From positions 62,001-126,000 of the forward strand of contig JACGCM010001101.1 in assembly GCA_014058105.1 (NCBI GenBank): a DNA stretch of 64,000 bases, written 5' to 3'. The stretch is from Kingdonia uniflora (Eukaryota > Streptophyta > Magnoliopsida > Ranunculales > Circaeasteraceae). Below are positions 57,959-64,000 of the stretch, in pieces. The translations under genes were made by a program, and so were the position numbers. The notes beneath the pieces were generated by a model. It worked only from the letters and a program-made list of their open reading frames with translations. It was not told the DNA's origin and did not search any database. How positions within the stretch are numbered: position 1 is the first letter of the stretch; each line of letters opens with the position of its first letter.

Positions 57959-60900
57959 CACTAGAAACTTGGCTGCCGTAAATGTTCGATAGTTGCTCGT
58001 GCTTAGTGCTTCATTAACCGACTCAATTTAGGATAGTTACCAAATGATTCTCAATACTCCCACTTACTTTAGAAATCGGTACGGATTTTTATCATCTCCG
58101 ATGCTATTGATCGTATTCTGAAAACTAGGCTACCGAACTCGTTTGGGAATGGATTATATGTTAAGTGTTCCTCTTTGAACCAACAACAGGTTGCTAGGAC
58201 TGTGTACTCTGCACCACCTAACTCAAAGAAAAAAAAAAAAAAAAAAAAATAAAAAAAATGGCTACTTTGAATTTTATATAAAACCTGTACGGAATGTTCG
58301 AACCACTCCATCCTTTAGATTGCAATTCTGAGAAACTTGGATACCGGAAAATTGTTTGAATATGGATCGTAGTAAAGAGTTTGTTTCAGACGACACTCAC
58401 GCTAATGATCGTTACAAATGAGTAATACATCCAACCTTTAATTTAACCGTTCGGATTTCCCACCACTCAGGTTTTTTATATTATAATTCCCAAAAACTTC
58501 ATTTGCGGAACTCGATTGGAGATTGGATCGTGGGTTAATGTGTTCAATGTTCCTCTAGTCTAACAACAGGCTAGTAGTGACCAAATGAGCAGGACACACC
58601 CCGGCTATATTTAAGACACGGTTTTGTATTTTGATATTCGGAGGGGTAAGCACCGATACTTTAGGGTCGCAATTCTGTGAAATTTGCTTTGTGTAACTTT
58701 TTCGACTAGTTGCACGTGGTTCAGAGCCTTCTTACAACCGCCAACAAGCTAGGTATAGTTTACCAAATGAAGTTCAACACTCCCTACATTTACTTTAGAT
58801 CGTACGATTTTTTTAACCCTACTCCGATGCTGGATCGCCATTCTGAAAACTAGGCTACGCAACTCGTTTGGGTAAGTCTGATCCTTGTTTAGTGTTTCCT
58901 CATGACGAACAAAAGCGCTAGATAGTTACTCATGAGTAGATATCAATCACGACTTTTATTTAAAACCTGGTCATTACAAAACTCCAGGTGGGGTCGCTTT
59001 AATGCAATTTGGAGATACTGTGCTAACAGGCAACATCGTTTGAGAGGTTGATCGTAGGGAAGAATTCTTTTAGGGGGACCGACAACAATCTAAGATAGTA
59101 ACGAACTAGTAGCAACAATCCAACCTTAGGTTTAAGATACCGTTTCGATATCCACCACTTCCGTTGCTTTATATGATAATTCTCAGAAACCTTCACTTGC
59201 CTCACCTCGTTTGAGTTGTTTATCGTGGTTAAGTGTTTTCCTCCAGTCTTACATCAATGCCTAGTTTTTTTATTTCCAACTGATGCATGAACACTCCCCC
59301 GCCGGTATAATTTTAGACAGGTTCGATTACTAAGCATCCGATACTTTTAGATCGTATTCTGTTTAATTTTCTTTGGTAACTTGTTCGGACAGGTTGGCTC
59401 GTGGTAAAATATTTTTTTAGACGAATCAGCTTAGATAGTTACCAACTGACTATCCACCTCCCACATTACTTTAGAATCGGTAATGATTTTCACACCTTCT
59501 GAGCTTAGATCGTAATTTCAAAAACCTAGCTCCGCAACCTCATTTGGGAAGTTTGAACTGTTTAACTTTTCCTATGACCAACAAAAAGTGCTAGAATATT
59601 ACTCAATGATAGATACAATCCATACTCTATTAATAAAACCTGTTCGGATTTCGAACCACTCCATGCTTTAGATTGCAATAGGAGATACGTTTGCAAACGG
59701 CAAACTTTGTAGAGGTTGAATCTAGTGAAAGTTTCTTTAGACCGCCACAATGGCTAAGATTGTGAAACGAATGTGTAGCACAATTCAACCTTAAAGTTTA
59801 AACCGGTTCGATTTCCCGACCACTCCGTTTGTATCGTTACCAAATGTGCAGGGACACTCCTGGCTTTAATTAATGACGGGTTCGGATTTCAAAACCACTC
59901 TGATGTTTTAGATCGCAATTCAGAGAAACTTTGGCTACCAGGTACATTTCGGGAGTTGGCTCTGTTTGAGCTTCAGCCCGCTCAACAAATTCGGATAGTT
60001 ACCAAATGAGTATCACACGCTCGACTTTACTTTATAGGTCGGTCAAACTGATTTGTCACCACTCCGATGCTTGAGATCGCAATTCTGAAAGCTATGCTAC
60101 CGCAACTTTTGGAATTTGGATCGTGGTAATGTTTTCCACTTTACCAACATAAAGCGCTAGGATAGTTACTCATTAGTAGATGCAATCCAGACATATATTT
60201 AAACCAGGTCGATTTCAAACCACTCCATCTTTAAAATTGCAATTTGGTTATCTTTGCTAACGGCAAATCTTTTGAGATGTTGGATCAAAGTGATAGTTTT
60301 TTTGCTTTTAGACCGACAACAAGCTACGATTGTAAACCAATGATTACAACATCAACCTTTAAGTGAAGTCCCGGTTCGGATTTCCACCCTTCGTGCTTTA
60401 TAATGATAATTCCCGAATCTTCGCTTCCGTCACGCGTTTGGGAGGTTGGATCTGTGGTTTATGTGCTTCATCAGTCTAATAACAAGCGCTAGATAGTTGC
60501 CAAATGATCAGGAGCACATCCCGACTATAATTTAGACGGTTTTCGTATTTTGAAGCACTCCGGTCACTTTAGATCGCAATTCTGGAAATTGGCTTTCGGT
60601 AAATGTTTCGACATGTTGCTCGTGGTATGAGCTTCTGTCGTTAGACAGACAACAAGCTAGGATAGTTACCAATGAGTATCAACACCCCCTACTTTACTTT
60701 AGAATCGGTACTGATTTTTCACCACTCCGAGCTTTAATCGTAATCCAAAAACTAGGCACCACAACTCATTTTGGAAGTTTGAACTGGTTAAGGTATTACC
60801 TCTTTGACCAACAAATGGCGCTAGGATAGTTTTCTCAATGAGTAGATACAACCAGACTTTTATTTAGAACCTCTGGTCGGATTTCGACCTACTCCATGCT

Positions 60901-63900
60901 TTATATTGTATTTGGAATACCGGGCTAACGGCAAATCGTTTGTGAGGTTTCCTCGTATGAAGAGTTTCTTTATGACCGACAATACGCTAATTTTGAACAA
61001 ATGTGTAGCAACAATCCAACCTTTAAGTTAGACCGGTTCGGATATCCACCACTCTCGTTGGCTTCATATATTATAATTCCCAGAAACTTTACTGCTGTCA
61101 ACTCGTTTGGGAGTTGGATCGTGTTTAGAAATTTTCATCTACTATACTCCTACCCAAGCGCTAGGATAGTTTACCATGTGAGGAACACTCCCGGCATAAT
61201 TACGACGATTCAGATTTCGAATCACTCCGATACTTTAGATCGCAATTTGTGAATTTTTCTTTTCGGTAACTTGATCGAGGTTGGCTCGTGCTTAAAGCTT
61301 TTATTAGACCGACAACAATTTAGGATTGTTACCAATATATCAGCAATCCCTGACTTTAACTTTAGAATCGGTACGGATTTTTACCATCGATGCTTTAGAT
61401 CGCAATTCGGAAAACTATTCTACCGGCAACTCGTTTGGAAGTTGATCGTTTAAATATTTCCGCCTGGCCCAACCAAAAGCGCTAAGGATATTACTCAATG
61501 AAGTAGATACATCCCGACTTTTAAATTTAAAACCTGGTCGGATTTCGCACCACACCATGCCTTGAATTGTAAATTTGGAGATACTTTGCTAACGGCAATC
61601 GTTGCGAGGTTTTGATCGCAGTGAAGAGTGTTCTTAAAGACCGACAAAAAAAGCGTAAGAGTTTAAACGAATGAGTAGAATCAATCCACTTTTAGTTAAA
61701 CCGGTTCGATTTTCCCACCACTCCGACGCTTTATATTAATATTCCCTGAAACTTCAACCCCTGTCCAAGTGCGTTGGGAGTTTGGACCGGGGTTAGTTTT
61801 TCCCAGAACCCACCACAGCGTTAGGATAGTTTTCCAATGAGCAGGAACACTCCGGCTTTATTTAAGGAGTTACGGATGCTAACCACTTCCGAAATTTGAT
61901 CGCATTCTGAGAAACTTGGGTACCGTTAACTTGTTCGAGTGGTTTGGATCGCATGGTTAGCAACAATCGACCTTTAAGTAAACCGGTTTCGGAGTTCCCC
62001 ACCACTTGTCCGGTTCTATAATAATATATTCCCAGAAACTTCTCAGCCGCAGGATCGTTGTTATAGTTACCATGACCAGCACATACTTCAGTCTTTATTT
62101 TAAGACAGGTTCGTAGTTTCAACCACTCCAATTCTTTTAAATCGCAATTCCTGTGACACGTGGCTACCGGTAGCCTGTTTCGGTGTTGGCTTCGTGCTCT
62201 TAAGTGGCTTCATTAGACGCATCATTTCGGATCGTTACCAACTGATTATCAACACTCCCGACTTTACTTTTGTAGCATCGTTACTGATTTTTAACCATTC
62301 ACGATGCTTAGATCGCAATTCTGAAAACTATTCTACCGCCACTCGTTTGGGAAGTTGTATCGTGGTTTAAGTGTTTTCCTCTTGACCACAACAGTGCTAG
62401 GATATTTCTCCAATGAGCTACATCTTTAATTTTTTTTAAACCTTAACGATTTCACCACTCCACCTTTAGATTGCATTTCTGAAGAACTGGAGAACTAATC
62501 TTGTTTGAGAGATTGGGCCGTAGTAAGATGTTTTCAAACCTACCAAAAGCTAAGATCGTTTCAATGGTAGCAACAATCCACCTTTTAAATTTAGACCGTT
62601 TTCGGATTTCCCACACTCCGGTACTTTATATTATATTCCCCAAAACATCATTGCCGTCACCGTTTGGGAGGTGGATCGTGGGTGCAGTGTTTCCTCTAGT
62701 CTAACAACAGGCTCTAGGATGTTTCAAATGGCATTAACCTCTCCCTTCCCGGCTATAATTTAAGACAGGTTTCGGTTTTTCGAAGCACGTCCGATAACTT
62801 TAGATCGCACATTCCGTAAAATTTGGCATTCGGTAACTTGTTCGACAGGTTGGCTCATGATTAAGACTTCTTAGACCGAGCACTAGCTAGGATTTTTTAC
62901 CAATGAGTATCAACAATCCCGACTTTAACCGTTAGAAATCGGTACGATTTTTTATCACTCCGATGCTTTTTGATCGCAATTTTGAAACTAGGCTACCGGC
63001 AACATTCGTTTGGGAAGTTGGATCCTGTATACGTGCTTTCCACTTGACACAGAAAAGTGCTAGGATAGTTACTCAATGAGTAATACAATCACTTTTATTA
63101 AAACAGGCCGGATTTCAACCACACATGGCTTTGCTTGGAAATTTGAGATAGTTTGCTAACGGCAAATTGTTTGAGAGGTTGATCGTAGTGAAGAGTTTCT
63201 TTTTGAAGACCGACAACAAGCTAAGGATAATTTAAACGAATGCTTAGCACAATCTAACGCTGTAAGTTAAGACCGGCTCATAGGTCCCACCACGGCCGTT
63301 GCTTTATATTACAAGTTCCAGAACTTTCATGCCGTCACTCGTTATGAGGCTGGATATTGGTTAAAGTGTTTCATCTAGCTCACAAGCTCTAGGATAGTTA
63401 CCAAATTCAGAAACACTCCCGGCTATATTTAAGACAGGTTCGGATTCGTATCCCTCGGTACTTTATATTGTAATTCTGTAGAATTTGGATGTTTGGCTAA
63501 CTGTTCGATAGGTTTGGCGCTTGGCTAATAGCTTCTTCAGACCAGCAACAAGCAGGATAGTTATCAAATGAGTATCAACATTCCCTGACTTTACTGTTAG
63601 ATCGTTACGGATTTTTACCCACCGATGCTTTAGATCGCATTCTGAAAGCAAGGCAACCGCAACTCGTTGGAGAAGTTGGATCTTGCTAAGTTTTCCTCTT
63701 GACCTTCAAAAAGAGTGCTAGGAACGACTAACTACAATACGTAGATAGACTCCAGACTTTTAATTAAAAACCTGTTCGATTCGCACCACTCCATACTTTA
63801 GATTGAATTTAGAGATACTTTGCTACAGCAAATCGTTTGAGAGGTTGGTCGGGTGAAGAGTTTCTTTTAGACCGGCAAACAACTAAGATTTGGTAAACGA

Positions 63901-64000
63901 TGATAGCAACAATCCAACTTTAGTTAAATACCTGGTTCGGATTAACCATCGTCCGGTGCTATAATTATAATTACCAGAAACTTCACGCCGTCAAGTCGTT
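57959..64000 (+). repeat. Zone 14: strongly indel-rich satellite to the window end
   Basis: All four monomer types remain recognisable in direct orientation, but nearly every monomer carries several one-base insertions or deletions. Examples are GGACTGTGTACTC for GGATAGTTACTC, CTGTCCAAGTGCGTTGGGAG for a CCGTCAACTCGTTTGGGAG-like text, and GAAATCGGTACG for GAATCGGTACG. Degraded short D copies are near 59827 and 62055, and the window ends inside another candidate (CCGTCAAGTCGTT). The stretch also holds a poly(A) insertion at 58229. No genes are visible. Confidence 0.78.
58210..58258 (+). other. Foreign ~49-bp insert ending in poly(A)
   Basis: Between TGTGTACTC of a B end and TGGCTAC of a C' start lies TGCACCACCTAACTCAAAG followed by 21 A, one T and 8 A. 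Nothing like it occurs in any other monomer, so it is the only clearly non-satellite sequence I found. A short unique stretch with an A tail would fit a severely 5'-truncated retroposed RNA. No convincing target-site duplication is visible (only ACTC on either side of the first 15 bases). Because it lies in the noisy stretch, a sequencing or assembly artefact is a serious alternative. Confidence 0.5.

Larger units (their letters stand above)
1..64000. repeat. Satellite array of ~168-bp monomers filling the window
   Basis: Every stretch I read is built from one repeat family. Monomers begin with ATGAG (or a one-base variant) about every 167-170 bp, and a CGGATTT...ACCACTCC core and a GTTGGATCG-like core recur at fixed offsets. 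Four types alternate in the order A-B-C-D. By eye the types are clearly homologous but well diverged, while copies of one type are much closer to each other. Orientation is direct throughout except for 33481-37106. There is no unique sequence between units and both window ends lie inside monomers, so the array continues on both sides. Unit length and HOR organisation resemble centromeric satellites of plants and animals; function is inferred only. Family and species were not recognised. Confidence 0.97.

Noticed and set aside
1..64000. Open reading frames of 60-96 codons on both strands
   Set aside because: They recur because monomers recur, stop at monomer-type-specific stops, match no protein family I recognise, and the longest (96 codons, 44523-44813 minus) runs across a locally duplicated satellite segment.
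1..64000. CENP-B box (NTTCGNNNNANNCGGGN)
   Set aside because: TTCG is frequent, but in the monomers I checked the required A and CGGG do not follow at the right distance. An exact scan would settle it.
1..64000. CRISPR array
   Set aside because: Repeats are about 168 bp, adjoin directly and have no unique spacers.
1..64000. Kinship with the Arabidopsis ~178-bp centromere satellite (shared GTGTTTCCT)
   Set aside because: The match is under ten bases beside otherwise dissimilar text, and unit length differs. Not enough to assign a taxon.

Overview
The whole 64 kb window is one satellite DNA array. I found no protein-coding gene, rRNA, tRNA, CRISPR array, operon or recognisable transposon. The basic unit is a monomer of about 168 bp, close to a nucleosome-plus-linker length. 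It comes in four diverged types, called A, B, C and D here by their first bases: A ATGAGCAGGAACACTC, B ATGAGTATCAACACTC, C ATGAGTAGATACAATC, D ATGAGTAGCAACAATC. The usual order A-B-C-D makes a tetrameric higher-order repeat (HOR) of 673 bp. In the reference copy D, A, B and C measure 170, 168, 168 and 167 bp. All four share cores such as CGGATTT, ACCACTCC and GTTGGATCG, so they descend from one ancestral monomer. The C consensus is about 37% GC by hand count. Array size, unit length and multimeric organisation point to a eukaryotic nuclear genome, with centromeric or pericentromeric heterochromatin, plant or animal, the most natural setting. I do not recognise the satellite and cannot name the taxon.

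Layout: 1-3090, plain 673-bp tetramers with a few deletions. 3189-9208, a regular 8-monomer HOR of 1,338 bp. 9209-16839, diverged tetramers with markers recurring at 1,967 and 3,984 bp. 16935-23290, a second 8-monomer HOR (about 1,333 bp) marked by a 13-bp deletion in one B monomer. 23291-28012, a tandem duplication at 2,450 bp. 28013-33480, mixed units, many truncated or fused, with duplications at 1,605 and 2,525 bp. 33481-37106, a 3,626-bp block in reverse orientation. 37107-38690, direct orientation again. 38691-43219, a 12-monomer HOR of about 2,012 bp. 43220-53649, irregular units carrying an exact 120-bp short D monomer. 53650-56130 and 57959-64000, the same satellite but full of one-base insertions and deletions; 56131-57958 between them is clean.

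The most informative structures are the clean inversion, whose two junctions rejoin into normal monomers when the block is turned back; the several nested HOR periods on one four-monomer ground plan; and rearranged monomers that recur as lineage markers and let events be ordered. The indel-rich patches look more like poor sequence quality than biology. The short open reading frames recur because the repeat recurs, and none is supported as a gene.
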